Positions 22,381 to 35,060 of a stretch of 64,000 bases of DNA are shown here, one piece after another. The stretch lies in NCBI GenBank assembly GCA_026168455.1, contig CM047428.1, positions 83,036,594 to 83,100,593 of the forward strand. Direction: 5' to 3'. Source of the stretch: Theocolax elegans. Lineage: Eukaryota > Arthropoda > Insecta > Hymenoptera > Cerocephalidae. The position numbers and the translations under genes were made by a program. The notes beneath the pieces were generated by a model. The model did no database searches and had not been told where the DNA came from. It saw only the letters and a list, made by a program, of their open reading frames with translations. Positions within the stretch are counted from its first letter, which is position 1, and the number at the start of each line of letters is the position of its first letter.

Positions 22381-23160
22381 ACAAGGAGTGAAAGAGCTGC
22401 TAAGTGTTTGAGCGAACCGTATTCAGTATTCACGGAAAGAGCCGTATTCATCGTCTCTCTCTCTCCCTCTCGCTCTCTCTCTCTCTCCCTGGCGCGGGGG
22501 TATTCAATCGGTCATTATATTCGAGGGTCCCGGGAATCAAGTTGCCGTCCAGCTACAAAAACGTCACGCGGCTCTAGGGATAATAAAAGGAAGGCTTTGT
22601 GTGCGAGGGAAAGGATTGCGCACGGCTCGAGGATAGATATTGTCGAGTTCGCGCAGCTGTTGTTGCGCAAAGGGCTAAGCCAACCCCGTAGTCGAAGGAT
22701 TCACTCGGATGTACACCTTGTCGACACGTCGGGACGTCGCCACCCCCGCCCGCCATACGGGGTCCGGGGCTACGGGGCTCCGGAGACGCACGCGTCAGCT
22801 TTTCCATTTCGCGAGAGGGGACCTTTTGCGTCATGGTCAGCATTTACTTTCTTCGTTTCTCTTTGTTAACACCAAACCTCGTAATACAATTTTGATCGGA
22901 TCGAACACGCCAGATGAAATAATGTACAATCCATGCGGGCTTTGCTCGTTTCAACGTCCCTATATACACACGCACGCACATGCACATATCCTACGTACTA
23001 CTCCAAACTTTTCCGATGATTTATCGCGGTGTACGCGTGAGACCAGATTGACACGCGCGGCTCTCTTCAAATTCGACCGACGTTTCCTCGAGTTTCCGTT
23101 GTTACACCCGCTACTTCTCGATTTGTTCCTCTATATAGTCGTTTTTCGCGCGTAACGGCT
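22381..23160. promoter_or_regulatory. CpG-rich island with CT tract
   Basis: A (CT)n tract at 22453-22488 is followed by CpG-dense DNA to about 22850 and a CA/CG alternating stretch near 22970. Frames on both strands are open for 89-166 codons. The - strand frame 22574-22843 has a mixed peptide (for example ESFDYGVGLALCATTAAR) but no splice framework or family that I can recognise. Confidence 0.28.
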
Positions 23161-23846
23161 TATTACTTTCCAAGTGAACAATTACATCACCGCGGTGAAT
23201 TAAAAGTGCTCGATTACTTTTCCCAAGAATATTATGCTAATACTGAGCGTTTGTCCCTAATTACTCAAGAAATTATTGTAATCGTCACCAGCTGCTCTCG
23301 AAGAATACTTTGGTTACTTCAAATACTTTCTAATCCAACTTTAATTAAATAACTCTCATCAAAGAATACCTGAATTTTTGTATACTATATTATACGTGTG
23401 TTTTAAAAACATTTCAATTTTAGTAATTGAATTAACGTTCTATCAAGTTTTGCATTGACGCATCTATCATTTATATTTTCCAATTTAAGGTCATACGTCA
23501 CTAAAATACACTTTAAACCATCGATTAATGATGTATAATCCAAATATCTAATGAATTACGTTTTAATTCATCTACAAGCAAAAACTAACGTTTATCATTT
23601 TTTCTTTTAAAGCCAATTAAATTTTTATACTAAATTCAATTAAAACTCTTTAAATGTTTACTAAACGCAGTCTGGTCATTATACACTCGCTTTTAATGAC
23701 GATAATAAATTCCTAGTGATAAGTGCTTTATCAACAGATATATTCATATATATTTCGCAATGCGGAGAAATCATTGACAATTATTACTCATCTTATCGCA
23801 ATCAAAATTTCGAGAACAATACAATGATGTTATATATACATGTAGT
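23161..23846. other. AT-rich DNA upstream of tRNA-Cys
   Basis: No gene or repeat was seen. Pol III promoters of tRNA genes are internal, so no upstream element is expected. Confidence 0.5.
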
Positions 23847-23918
23847 GGGGGTATAGCTCAGTGGTAGAGCATTCGACTGCAGATCGAGAGGTCCCCGGTT
23901 CAAACCCGGGTGCCCCCT
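23847..23918 (+). tRNA. tRNA-Cys (anticodon GCA)
   Basis: This is a complete 72-nt cytosolic tRNA that delivers cysteine to UGC/UGU codons. The 7-bp acceptor stem GGGGGTA/TGCCCCC has one T-G wobble. The D arm is TAGCTCAGTGGTAGAGCA, which also serves as the internal A box. The anticodon stem TTCGA/TCGAG flanks the loop CTGCAGA, placing anticodon GCA at 23879-23881. The T arm is CCCGG-TTCAAAC-CCGGG and contains the B box GGTTCAAAC. The discriminator base is T, the known identity element for CysRS. There is no intron, and CCA is not encoded, as usual in eukaryotes. A T-rich run from about 23921 is a good RNA polymerase III terminator. It sits alone in AT-rich DNA, 0.35 kb from an inverted-repeat transposon. 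All arms pair, so it looks functional. Confidence 0.97.
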
Positions 23919-23920
23919 CA

Positions 23921-23932
23921 TATTTTTTTTTC
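23921..23932 (+). terminator. Pol III oligo(T) terminator of tRNA-Cys
   Basis: A run of nine or so T residues begins a few bases after the discriminator base of the tRNA. RNA polymerase III stops at four or more T on the non-template strand, so this is the expected end of the primary transcript. Confidence 0.8.
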
Positions 23933-24160
23933 TACAACTTATTATGTTTTCAAATGTAAATAATATCTACATCGTATAATTTGACCGTAACTCCGATTTT
24001 TTGAATTTTAACTTCTTTTACATCTATTCTACAATTTATTTTTTAGATTATTCATTTTTCGACTCGCAAATTATAAATGTATAAATTAATTGAAAATACT
24101 AAACAAAATGTTTAAATTACTATGCGAAAAGTAATTAGTAATTGAAAAGATAATACATTC

Positions 24161-24519
24161 ACGGGATGTCGGACCCCAGTTACGGGGATCTACACCGTTC
24201 AATATAAGAATTATGTTGGAAATATTGAATTAAAAATCTGAAAAAATACATATAGGTAACTTAAAAAAAATCGAGGGCATGATGTTTTGATTTTTTAAGA
24301 AAAAATAAATTTGTTAATAATAAACGAATAAACAATTTTTGGTCGGTAATTATTAATTTAAAAAGGCATGAATTTTCAACGTAAAAATTATAATAAAAAA
24401 TTAGAGTATACTGTTTAAAACATGCCTAGAGGCATGGCATTCAGGATTTTTTCAAAAATTAATTTTTTTGTTTATAAAAAAGTATTAAAAATGACCATTT
24501 TCTGAGTCCGACATCCCCT
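24161..24519. mobile_element. AGGGGATGT-family inverted-repeat element, copy 3
   Basis: The left end ACGGGATGTCGGACCCCAG and the right end CTGAGTCCGACATCCCCT are good terminal inverted repeats, 359 bp apart; the right one is followed by TA. The family core TTTTGGTCGGTAAT lies at 24337-24350. A short internal palindrome CATGCCTAGAGGCATG lies near 24420. There is no open frame, so it is a non-autonomous DNA transposon. This is the best-preserved member of the family in the window. Confidence 0.75.
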
Positions 24520-24995
24520 TAATAATGCGCGCAGTGCAATATGTGCATATAAAAGTAAGATAAGTCTCGTTATTCACCCCGTAGATGAACATGAAAGATT
24601 CACGTACAATTGGAATAAAAGATAATTACTTTTTTACCTTCCATCATCTCCCAAGTACGCCGTGTGTTACGTTTTAATTCTTTAATTTTATTACACTTTA
24701 ACTCGTCGATGCCGGTTAATCGAAAGCTAAGCTCGATCGATCCTTTCATTAAATAATAATTCGTAAAAATGATATAGAGGATATAATTTAAATTTCATAC
24801 GAGCAATTATCGGTACAATGCGGTAAGAGGACCAACCGAATTTCAACGAGTGCAACGTCTTCATTACCATCAACTTTCTCGTTAATGAATTCCTGACTCG
24901 CACGGTTTAATAATAAATCAACTCCTATCCCTTAGGCTCCCTTTCAATAATAATTAATACGGCGCGTCGACCGGAATATCGCGGAATACCTTCGT

Positions 24996-24996
24996 A

Positions 24997-25028
<32 letters not shown>
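24996..25028. repeat. (TAA)n microsatellite
   Basis: About ten TAA/AAT units, 50 bp before a long (GA)n tract. Confidence 0.92.
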
Positions 25029-25029
<1 letters not shown>

Positions 25030-25079
25030 GCCAGGGCACGGGATATTTATTTTAGAAAACGTATTAATGAGCCAAACGA

Positions 25080-25095
25080 AAGAGAGAGAGAGAGA

Positions 25096-25135
<40 letters not shown>
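25080..25135. repeat. (GA)n microsatellite, one of the longest in the window
   Basis: About 27 GA units with one AAGGGA interruption near 25094. It lies at the start of a GC-richer segment (25040-25440). Confidence 0.93.
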
Positions 25136-25138
<3 letters not shown>

Positions 25139-27700
25139 CATCTGCCTGAATATCATCATCGGAATAAAGCGCGAAAAATCGCGGGAAACCCACGTCCAAG
25201 ACGACCCTTGCCACTTTTTTCTTTTCTACTTGTATGCAAGAGGGGGGCAGCGGTTTTACGATATGCATCCGATGAAAAAAAAAGAACGAAGTGAGGGTCT
25301 CCGGGGGCTGGATAGCTATTAATATATATATTTTTTTCAGTCACACCCCTGTTTAGCATAGACGCAGAATCTTCGTCGGTAACGCTGCGCAACCCTTTGC
25401 CTTGCGTGTATATATACATATACCTATATGTATGAGCTAACCGATTCGGACGACTTTAAAAAAGTTTCGTAACAAAAAACTGCGTGACTCTTGGTTTTTA
25501 TACTGCGAGTAAATAACTCGTTAATTACGTATAAGCCTGGTTTTCTATAATAAATTTACTTTTGTTCGCTGGATGAAAAGTCGTAGACGTGCAATTTTAT
25601 GATTTAATTTATTGTTATATTCAATTCGCAAAAACACTTTTTCAAATTGTTTTAAAAATTCAATTCTTGTTGTTTTATGCAGTTTTGTCTCAATGTAAAT
25701 TAAATATTGAACAATTTCAGTTATCTCAATTGCTCGGACAATTCTTTCCCTATAGGTCATTATATGTAAGTATACGAAAAGCTCATATTTTTTTATTTTC
25801 GCGAAAGACCAAAGTTTTTTTTATTTCGTTGTGTCGACACGAGTATATAAATACAAAGAAAAAAATGTATATAAATATATCAATATATAATATTCAAACA
25901 TATCTATGAAAAAAAATGAACGAAAAAAAAAACCTGGGTCATTTTATGTAGAGTTAGCCAGCCGGCATACAGCGTTGCGTTACAAAAAAGCAAACAAATA
26001 CAAACCCAGGCTTAAAGCTTGAAACCTAAAAAAATGAAACAAAACAAAAGGTCCATTTCGTTTGTGCAGTTTATGAAGCCAGCCGAGGTAGCGTTGATTA
26101 ATTAAAGTCGACCGGTGTCGCTCGAAACGCGAAGTAATTAATCCGAGCCCGAGGAAACGCGCTTTTCCGAGCGGCCTGACAAATGTGTTTTTTTCGCTGA
26201 ATCGCCCCGAGGTGCGGACTCGGTCATGCGGGGCGAAAAGTCGTTCGCGCGGTGTAATAGTTATATGTATCCTATACCCAAACTGCGCGGTTCGAACCTT
26301 CCTGCGAATTTGTTCAATGCTATCGTAAGTTGAGTTTTTCTCTGCACTTCTTGTCTACCAACTACTACACTCAGAGAGAACATTTTTCAAAAACGTATAG
26401 AAATCTTTTGGATACAAATTACAGTGCCAGTATAGACAAAATTCAGAAACAAATACTTGTTCGAAGGATATATTTATAGTGTGAAAAATTACTATACAGT
26501 GTATCGCCAAATTTTCAAAATTATTCCCAATTTTCATTATGATTCAAGACAAAACTGACATAATACTGCACACATCGTCTTTTACCCTGCAAAGTTGGGT
26601 TTTTCTTATTCAAATTAATAATTAATTCTTATGTATCTTATTCAACAGTTTCTTTTTATATTTTTATTTTATAATTTAATATACAATAAAACAATAAATA
26701 ATTTTTATTTTCTGTAGTATTATTTGTTATTTTGTTTGCCCGTGTTGTTTGTTTTAAACGTTTTTATTGGTAAAATTGTTGCACAATTAAATATGTTATA
26801 CAACTAGTCTACTACAAAAGTCATCCCACATAAGTTTGAATACTGTCACTATTAATAACAATAAATTGTTATTTGCTAAAGTAACAAATAATTGTTAATA
26901 ATCTAATGAAAAAATAGTTATATCGAAAATTATAAATAGTATTTGTTAAACATCGAAATAACTGACGATTCGTTTCATATACTTCGATGAAATAAATCCC
27001 ATGACCCTCCGAACACAGGAAAAGAGACGCGCACGTACAAGTAGCGCAGTTACATCGAAAAACCTCGTCGAAATTAATTGTCGCGTTCTTTTTCTCTTCA
27101 CCCCATGTGTAATAGGTATATACAAAGAAAGATCGAAAAGCTTTGGCAATTTTGGTCGCTATCGTCCCACCGGAGCTTAGCGCGCGTCATTACTCGCGGG
27201 TAATTCGACCGGGCAATGAGCTCCCGTTCGGACTTGTACTCACGTATGCGTAGTAGGGCTAGTCGATCCTATACAACGCTTTTGCATACGCGCATATGGT
27301 CAAACGGTCAAAAAATAGGAGGGTGGCGTTTGACGCACGATTCTACATATACGTGTGCCTGTGCGCGCGCGCGTGTATGTGTGGCTTACGAGCCTACGGA
27401 TTTTTACGGAATCATGTGGACAAACAACTCGATGGTAAATATATCCGACCTTTTTGCTAGAGAGAAAGAGAGAGAAAAAAGCGTCTATGCGCGGTGAGAT
27501 TCATGAGGGAATCGAGACTTATCGACGTTTTCCTACAGTCATTTGGCATCGTCATGCGTATGAAAAAAATCCCTTGGCAACGAAAAAAAACGCATCGAGT
27601 GATACGTGTGGGGAAACAAATGAAACAATTACGATAATGTTGCCGCTTTCGATAAATTGGTCGCCTACGACTTTTACTCACTCGATATTCTGATATATAT
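25136..27700. other. Non-coding; alternating islands and AT-rich DNA
   Basis: GC-richer segments at 25136-25440, 26080-26330 and 26980-27690 alternate with AT-rich DNA. An acceptor-like tatttttttcag ends at 25340 with no good donor partner. The 26.1-kb segment holds two TAATTA motifs about 35 bp apart and a donor-like ATC followed by GTAAGT near 26325. The 27-kb island contains CG/CA alternating repeats and only composition-driven frames. Confidence 0.4.
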
Positions 27701-28990
27701 ATAAAATATATGATTACTGAAATATTTTTTTTTTAATTTATTAATATGATGGATTGCATATATACGAAGACGAAAGTAGTAATAAAGATATAAATACTTT
27801 GTGGCTACATATTTGTATAAATAATTCAAACGTAACAGAAATTGTTTAACTGACTAGTATATTCAATTTTCTACTGCACTGAAAACGAAAATTGGTTAAC
27901 TCAATTAAATATTTGGCCGGATACGTTTGAACAATTAATTACTTGGAACTTCAATGAAAGGATAACGTATTCGACTACAACTACGAATAATTTATTAGTT
28001 TCAAACAAAGATTCTTTTAAATGTATTTGATAAACATTTATACACGTATTTATCCAATCTTATATTTATTGACAATTAAATTTACGCGATACATGGACAA
28101 ATATCGGGATTACTTTCACAGAGATGCTACTATATACGATTACAAGATATTATAATTATTATAATATGCATTTTTATATAAAAATATACTAATTAGATAT
28201 TTTTTTAAATATTTATTTATATCAATTTAACAGTTGAGATACAGGAATATGAAATGATGCATTGATTTAGTTAAAAATATTTCTTACTCTACAGGGATCA
28301 TTTAAAAATATTTTAATTTACGATGGATTATTCAACTTTTTATTAATTCCGATGTTTAATTTTATATCTAATCAAAATTATTAAATCGGTAGAAAAAATT
28401 CATTAACAAAATTTTTTATTGAAAATAGGTATACGTTTAAAAAAGTACAGTATATATGCTCACAGTCACACAAGCATAAACAGAGGTTTTCCTCTATATA
28501 GTAGTGGGACAGCAAATGCACCAATATTTCGAAATATAATTTTACATGCCGCCAAAGCATTTGTTTAACTTTAAGTCTTGCTATTCGACAAAGTAAGTAA
28601 AGTTGGATATTGATCTAGGCTCAATCAAACCTATACTCAAAAAGTTTCAACGTTGAATATTAATAAATTACAAACTGTAATTCATAGAATGAGCATCCAC
28701 GTAAACAATAATTTAATAATTTTGTCCTACTTATTGTTTCGGTATTTTCAATAAAGCTGTCTAATAATGCTTATATGTATGTTTTCGTTGTTTCGAAATC
28801 TGATACTTTACTTAACAACGTGTTGCAAATTTGGATAATTTTATATGCATTCTGTATTATGATTATATTTACTGTAATTTTACAAGTGCAGACAAAATGG
28901 AGTGAGAAATTAATAAAAATGATTTGAACTAGTTATTCCTAGAGCGGTAAATTTAAACAAGAACGAGTATAGGCGCTGCAAGATAAATCA
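27701..28990. other. AT-rich non-coding stretch
   Basis: No open frame of 60 codons, repeat family or RNA gene was seen. Confidence 0.5.
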
Positions 28991-30060
28991 CATCACATTA
29001 AATCTGGCCTTTGTCCGAGGACGTCACAGATTACACGGGCAAAAACGCTTCATTTCTCGCTTTTTCATCAGCTCCCTCATAAATCCCGAGTGATCTCGAG
29101 ACGCGAATTTCGCCCGAGTAATTTCATAACCGTAAATCGGGCTTTCAACGATTCCTCCTTTAGAAAACAATGTTTTTCATCCGACGTCGGGAGAAAAAAC
29201 GAAGAACGAGAAGAAGCAAAAAAGGGGGGTAACGAGAGCTCGAACGCAAAAGTACGAGAATAAAAAACGGAAATTCCGAGTAAAGAAGGTCGATAAACAC
29301 GCGAAAGGGTTGGAGAAAAAAAACGTGGATCTAGAAAAACGGGGTCACCGCGGGGTGTACTGCCAAAAGGGTTGCGAACGAGGAAGAAAAAACGTTTCAC
29401 CACTCACGCCGGGCCTGACGGGCCTTTAATTCAGTTAATTTAGATTTTATCCGTTAGCTAAGATACAAGGTGTCCGTACAAAAACCGTCGAGGAAAAAAA
29501 CGAAATGGAAAGAATTTCGTATATGAAAAAGTGCAAAAAGGGTTATATACCCTCTTGCGTGTCTCTTTACGACCGAATGATTATATACTTATTTAAGCTG
29601 AGGATCGGATACTCTTTTTTGTCTACCCATTGTCGCAAAGTTTTTCCTGGCTATTCGGATGGTGCTTTTTTTCCTAATCCGAGTTTTTTCGGGTGGTTTC
29701 TCCTTCTCGGCTGGTTTATTGTAATCGGCGTGAAATCGTAACCGATCGTGGCCCACGGACGAAGCCGCTAGACCCTTCGATCGCACGCGGTGCCTTATTT
29801 TTCCAACCTCAAAAAATGCTTGAAAAACCTCGTATACCTCGAAGGGCCGCGGGTACATGGGTGCGTCAAAAATTTTTGCAAGCGCAAAAAAGCACCGTTG
29901 CCGGTTTACCGAGATAAAAATTTGGTTAAAAAAAGGGCATCGTCGTTGCGTAAAAAATTTACGGTTTTAAAATCACGCGAGAAATTATTATTACGGAAGG
30001 TATGCGAGTACGTTGGTACACAACGAATAAAAAAAAGGAAAATGTAAACTTTCGTAACAA
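28991..30060. promoter_or_regulatory. GC-richer island, purine-rich
   Basis: A CpG-containing segment in which many G-A-A-A runs produce overlapping frames on both strands (up to 108 codons). The frames are Lys/Arg- or Phe/Ser-rich, which reflects purine tracts. No splice pair or domain is supported. Confidence 0.25.
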
Positions 30061-30129
30061 TAAGTAACGGAGAAATGAGCCGTATCATATTCTGATGAAT
30101 AAAAAATAGGATAAGCACGGTTTTTTTAT

Positions 30130-31230
30130 TTTCTTGTTTAGCAATTATTATTTATTTTTTTGGGGTGAGGGGGGGGGGTTAACATATTGCATTTATAATT
30201 ATTTCATAATTTAGCACGAAATATATTTAAAAATATTTAAGATATTTAAATATTTAAAATATTTAAAATATGATAATTTAACTGAATTAAATATAAATAT
30301 TTATTTAAATATTAAAATTAAATTATTAAGATAGTTTTATTAAAATCTATCAGTATTTAATTCAATTAATTATTTTGTAATATTTAAAATGATATTAAAA
30401 TGAATAATTCTTTTCGAATAGCAATTAATTATATAAAATTAAGATATTAATTTTTGTTGTGTTTTATGTATTAAAAAAGAATCATTTTTTAAAATCTTTT
30501 CCATCATACACTTTATAGTTATTAATCAGCAGTAAGTAGAAATGACCTATATACATGTTGTTTATTTAAAATTAATATAACAGGATTTTTTTAAGTATCT
30601 AAATTTTTTTATTAATTCTGTTTAGATTTTGAATTTAATATTTTAAATATTATTTTTGGATCAATCAATATAGATTTTTGTAATTTTAATTCGGACATTC
30701 CCTTAAATTAAAGATTGGTTAGTATTCGCGCGACCTAATTTTTTGTACAAATACTTTTTTTGAACTCTGTGTAACGATTAAAAATAAGCAAGGGGTATAT
30801 AAGAAAAAAATATTCGACGAATACTTTTTCGAATATTTTTCTATTTTACTAATTTTAAATTAATAATTTGTTTTTCAATGCTTTTTCTAATTAATTAAAA
30901 AATTGAATTAATATTTATAGTAACCACATTAAAATTTAAAATAATAAAATTGAAGAGTATTCGTTGAATATTTATAAAATTTTTTTATCTTACTCAAGCA
31001 TCGATCATGCACTCGTATATCGCTTTTTTTAAATCAGTGTATTAAAAATTCAAAGACAGTATTTATACAAAAAATGTATTTCCTTAAATAGTTTGTTATT
31101 TTTTAAGAAATATTTTTGTAATATTTTTTGTAGTGAAACATATGAATTGTGTAGTACAATATAACCAAATTTATAATACAATATAAATCATTTTGAATAT
31201 CATCAAGGTGTTAAGGAATAATATACGTAA
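30130..31230. other. Extremely AT-rich stretch with ATATTTAAA-type repeats
   Basis: Low-complexity AT DNA. At 30223-30310 near-tandem units of ATATTTAAA follow one another. A G run of about 11 bp (30168-30178) lies just before it. Such DNA is typical of matrix-attachment or easily unwound regions, which cannot be shown from sequence alone. No gene was seen. Confidence 0.45.
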
Positions 31231-31249
31231 ATATAAGAAATATGTGAAT

Positions 31250-31563
31250 GCATACGGATAAGCAACTCGTACTGCACTGCAACGAGAGAAAAAAAAATTA
31301 ATTTAAGGAAAAATGACGATAAAATCGATCGTACTCGTAGTTATTCATATCTCGAGTCATCTGCGACGAATAGAAGACAAAAGGTGACCGATCGTATTTT
31401 ACCGTATAATCCCGTAAAACGAGATCCACCTATATACATATAGGAAATAATAAATCCAACCGAGGAAGATCGTTACGTACAACAAAAATCCCAGATGTCC
31501 ATTATAACGCGTAATTCCATACCAATCTCACCCCTCGCTAGCAAGAGAGAGCGAGATAGAGAT

Positions 31564-31603
<40 letters not shown>

Positions 31604-32400
31604 GGAAAGAAAGAAATGCATATAATAATTCGTGGAGCTGACCACAGGAGAAATCTCGCGAAAGACACTCGCGTGTGCCTAATATATGTATATAGAGAAG
31701 TGTATACGCCGAGGGGTGATATGACTTTTGATGGGTGGACACATACCAGTTGACCTCGAGGGTTTTCGTTCTCTCATTCTCTCTTTTCACGTATTTGGGG
31801 TAAAAATAATACAATTTGCGCATAATGTAAGGGGGGAACCGAGGAAAAAAAGGAAGCGCGCGCGTGCATCGCTCGTGCCGAACACATATATTCAAATGAC
31901 GTTGGCGCGCGCACGAGGGGGGCCCGTTGCACAATAGGTCCAAGGTGCGCATCGTACGCGTACACCGATCGATATATTTCCTGTGTACACACGTCATTCT
32001 GGTCACTCGCTCGAGTTTTCCATTTTTTCCATTACGAAAAATATGTTGCTGTGAACGTCTTGGAACGCGGTGGAGTTTCTCACGCAGGTTACCCAGATGT
32101 CGCGGGAGGAAGATTCTTTCACGTAATTATTCAGAGAGCTCGGGCGAGAGCCGAAGAGAGAGAGAGAGAGAGAGAGAGATGAGCGGGAGAGAAGTGTCAT
32201 CCGAGGATCGGGCGGGCGCTGTAAATAAGCCGCGATCTCGCGTTAAAATAACCCGAGAGAGACGAACATCCGCTCCGGGGGTTGGAGACAGGACCCCTCT
32301 TCGCGTCGACTATTTTTGTTAACCTCGAGGGAGAGATCCAGACTGCAGTATATATGCGTGTCCGATCCTGGATACCAAAACTCATCGTCTTAGGCCACTG
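31250..32400. promoter_or_regulatory. CpG-rich island with two GA tracts
   Basis: (GA)n tracts at 31544-31614 and 32154-32180 bracket CpG-dense DNA. An acceptor-like tttctcacgcag ends near 32087, followed by a frame that runs into the second GA tract as Arg-Glu repeats. Overlapping frames up to 177 codons have no recognisable domain. Confidence 0.3.
31544..31614. repeat. (GA)n microsatellite, interrupted
   Basis: About 70 bp of GA units with GATA and AAAG interruptions. Confidence 0.9.
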
Positions 32401-34390
32401 ACCGACGTTATACCTCCATGTGTACGTTTACTCGAGCTAATTGTTTCACAACTGTACCATTTCTTTCAAAGAAGATTCGTTTTTTTTAAACCTTGTATAC
32501 TATCTACACGACAATTTTACATTTTAATGAAGAATATACTTTAATTGTATTTAATGATAGAATTTAGCTTAATACATTCGTAAATATTTCGTATAAGCAT
32601 TCTACTTTTCGGTGAGTCGGTTTAAATTTTCTCTCGAAGAAAGAGATAAACAACTATATTTTACATTAGTATAGGAAGCTTGATCTATGAATATAACTAT
32701 ATTACATAAAAATAAGGAAACAAAAGCGATCGCTAAAACGAATCTTACAGGTATATACCTAATACCTTTTCTCAATCGACAATCGATCAGCTTACGAAAA
32801 ATTACCCACACACACACACACACAAAATGTATATATGTATGTCTGCAATGCCGAATAATCAAGATGCGTAAAAGTTAAAAATTTTGAAAGCCGAAGCCGA
32901 CGCGGTCGAGCAGGAGCCTGTACGCCCAAGACGTTTCATCCATGATTTTTAAAAGCCAAGTTTCACTAAATCCTGACGAAAATAGACGTACACACGTACG
33001 GTCCTAAGAGACGAGGGGGAGAAAAAAATGTACGTCTTATACGCTCGCGACAGACTCGCCGTATCACCAAAGACGACGACTGAAAAGTATATATATTCGT
33101 GAACAGCAGCTAGTAGGGCCCTCCGTAATGGGCAGACCAACTTTTTCTTTTTTCCTCACTCTCGGTTACTCTCTCCCCCTCTTTTCGTAAACGGGCGGCC
33201 CGATAGGCTTTAAATCTTATTCCCGCGAGCGTAACACACGCGCACGCACACGGAGTGCTTTACACCAATGACCAAAAAGTCAAATCGATTCTGATAAACA
33301 ACGACACCAACCGAAAATAGATTCAACGTATTTTCGGGATTGTCCCTACAAAAATTACGGGTTTCCTGCCCTCGACTAATTATACTTGCCGCATATCTAC
33401 TATGCATTTCTTTCTTTTTTTCGAATCCTCCTTTTCCCTGCGTGTATGGCTCTTTCACGGTTCTTGAATAATTTCTTTTAATTATTAACTATTAAACGTT
33501 TAAAAATGGTTTCCATCAGATTATCACTTTAAATTACTTGATATTTCTATACTGTATATTCTATATCATATTCTTTACATATTCAAAATGTGTACGATTA
33601 ATCATTCACAATTATCGATTTTCATCGGCAGGATCGGTTTCAATTATAAATTATGTTACATGCGCTGTTCAATTCAAACTAAAATTTATGCACTTTTATT
33701 ACTTTTTAAGTCATGATTAATCCACGTATATTCTAGTGTTAGTATTGAATTAAGCAACCATTATTGATACATCCATAAAAAAAGATATATTTTTTTTCTT
33801 TAAATTTGCATTAATTTTTATGTGGTGAATTGAAAATTCTTAATGTATTTTAAAAATATCTTAATTAAAAAATGAATTATAAGGTAAAAAAATTCTTTCG
33901 ACATAATATATTCACGAATCATACGATTAAAATGAATACTATTATGTAATAAAAAAAATTGTTTTTGTACTTTTAATTTAATTAATTTGTTAAAAGTATT
34001 TTTAATTCGCATATTTTCGGTGCCGACAGTATTATTGTCAAATGAACGGTAAAGCAAAGTCGCGCTTAATTATACAGCTTAGAGGGATAATTTAAAAATT
34101 ATTGATTTGGAGGTAATAACTTACGTATTTAAAAGAGCGAACGTGCAAGTAAAGTAAAAATACCAAACCTAGCTTGCTAATAGCTTAAAGAAAAATACAA
34201 TGTAGATTATACTTTAAGAAGTTATAGTATATATATTGTATATGCCATTGTTGAGAACGTAAAAATAATAAGAAATGATCGACATCGCAATATCAAGGTA
34301 TAAATATAAAACTTGAAGAATGCAGAAGGAAAGTATAAGGAACGTAAAGAGGTAAGAAAGAAGGTAATGCAGGGGCTAGAGTAAACGGGG
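32401..34390. other. Mostly AT-rich non-coding stretch
   Basis: A (CA)n tract lies at 32806-32824. A TCG followed by GTGAGT donor-like site near 32611 has no convincing acceptor. The 32880-33460 part is GC-richer but without a supported gene; the rest is AT-rich. Confidence 0.4.
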
Positions 34391-35060
34391 AATCGTGCGA
34401 TCACGACTTGTCCTTCATCCAGTAGCCGTGGCTAAAGCCCGCGCGCGCTTCGTTCAACCTAGTGCCGTGCACGAACATTTATTTATACATATATACGTAG
34501 GTATAATAACCTACAAGTATATATGGAGTGTTAGGTATGTGTATGTACAATTGGACAAATATACGAAATATGTGAAATGAGTGTGTCTGTGGGAGGTATA
34601 GTCTAGTGGGAGGTGGCGCGTGACATCTCGTTAAGGGAGGCCTCGGCCCCGCCCGGGTTCGACTTCGACGCGCGATACCCGCGCCGTATTGACCGGTGGC
34701 CCTCTCCAAGTTGGCACAGCTCGGTACCAAGGCCTCTGCGGGGGCGCCGACGCCCCCGATGCCGCCGACGCCGCCAACGCCGCTGCCAGGCACCGACTAT
34801 CGAACAAACTGACCAACAGTCACGATATATTCCGCCCGCCTCGCGTGTATACCTATATATATATATATGCACCCCTCCCCCACGGGTGCGGGTACACTCG
34901 TACATACACATACGTATATCCGTCCTTGTAGTCCACCTGCTTGGAGCGCAGCCGCCAGGTGGACGACGGCCGGTGATTATGCTAATCGGTCCGTGTGCAG
35001 TGCCCGTACGTGGTGTGCGTGTTACGCTAAGCAGAACCATTAGCTAATTGCTGCGATCTC
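34391..35060. promoter_or_regulatory. GC/CpG-rich island
   Basis: The block 34605-34810 is among the most GC-rich of the window, and all six frames are largely open. A GCC/CCG trinucleotide-like run lies at 34745-34790. It could be a CpG-island promoter or contain the low-confidence exon listed at 34713. Confidence 0.3.
34713..34812 (+). CDS. Possible proline-rich C-terminal exon in a GC island
   Basis: In a very GC-rich block one + strand frame reads LAQLGTKASAGAPTPPMP... and ends LPGTDYRTN before a TGA at 34810-34812. The (CCG-CCG-ACG)-like codon run gives a Pro/Thr repeat. An in-frame stop at 34688 means any exon must begin after it; ctctccaag ending near 34712 is a mediocre acceptor. The other two + frames and the - frames are also largely open here because of the high GC content. 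One - frame reads Gly/Val-rich (GVGGVGGIGGVG). Composition alone may explain it. Confidence 0.15.

Noticed and set aside
25341..25378. Possible 38-nt microexon after a strong tatttttttcag acceptor
   Set aside because: The donor (TCG/GTAACG) is weak, and such a short segment cannot be judged without transcripts.
31473..32006. 177-codon open frame on the - strand
   Set aside because: It includes a long Ser-Leu run from the GA microsatellite. The rest has no family resemblance or splice framework.
34613..35047. Overlapping 144- and 145-codon frames on opposite strands
   Set aside because: Antisense mirror frames in a GC-rich block with Arg-rich content; at most a short exon could be hidden here.
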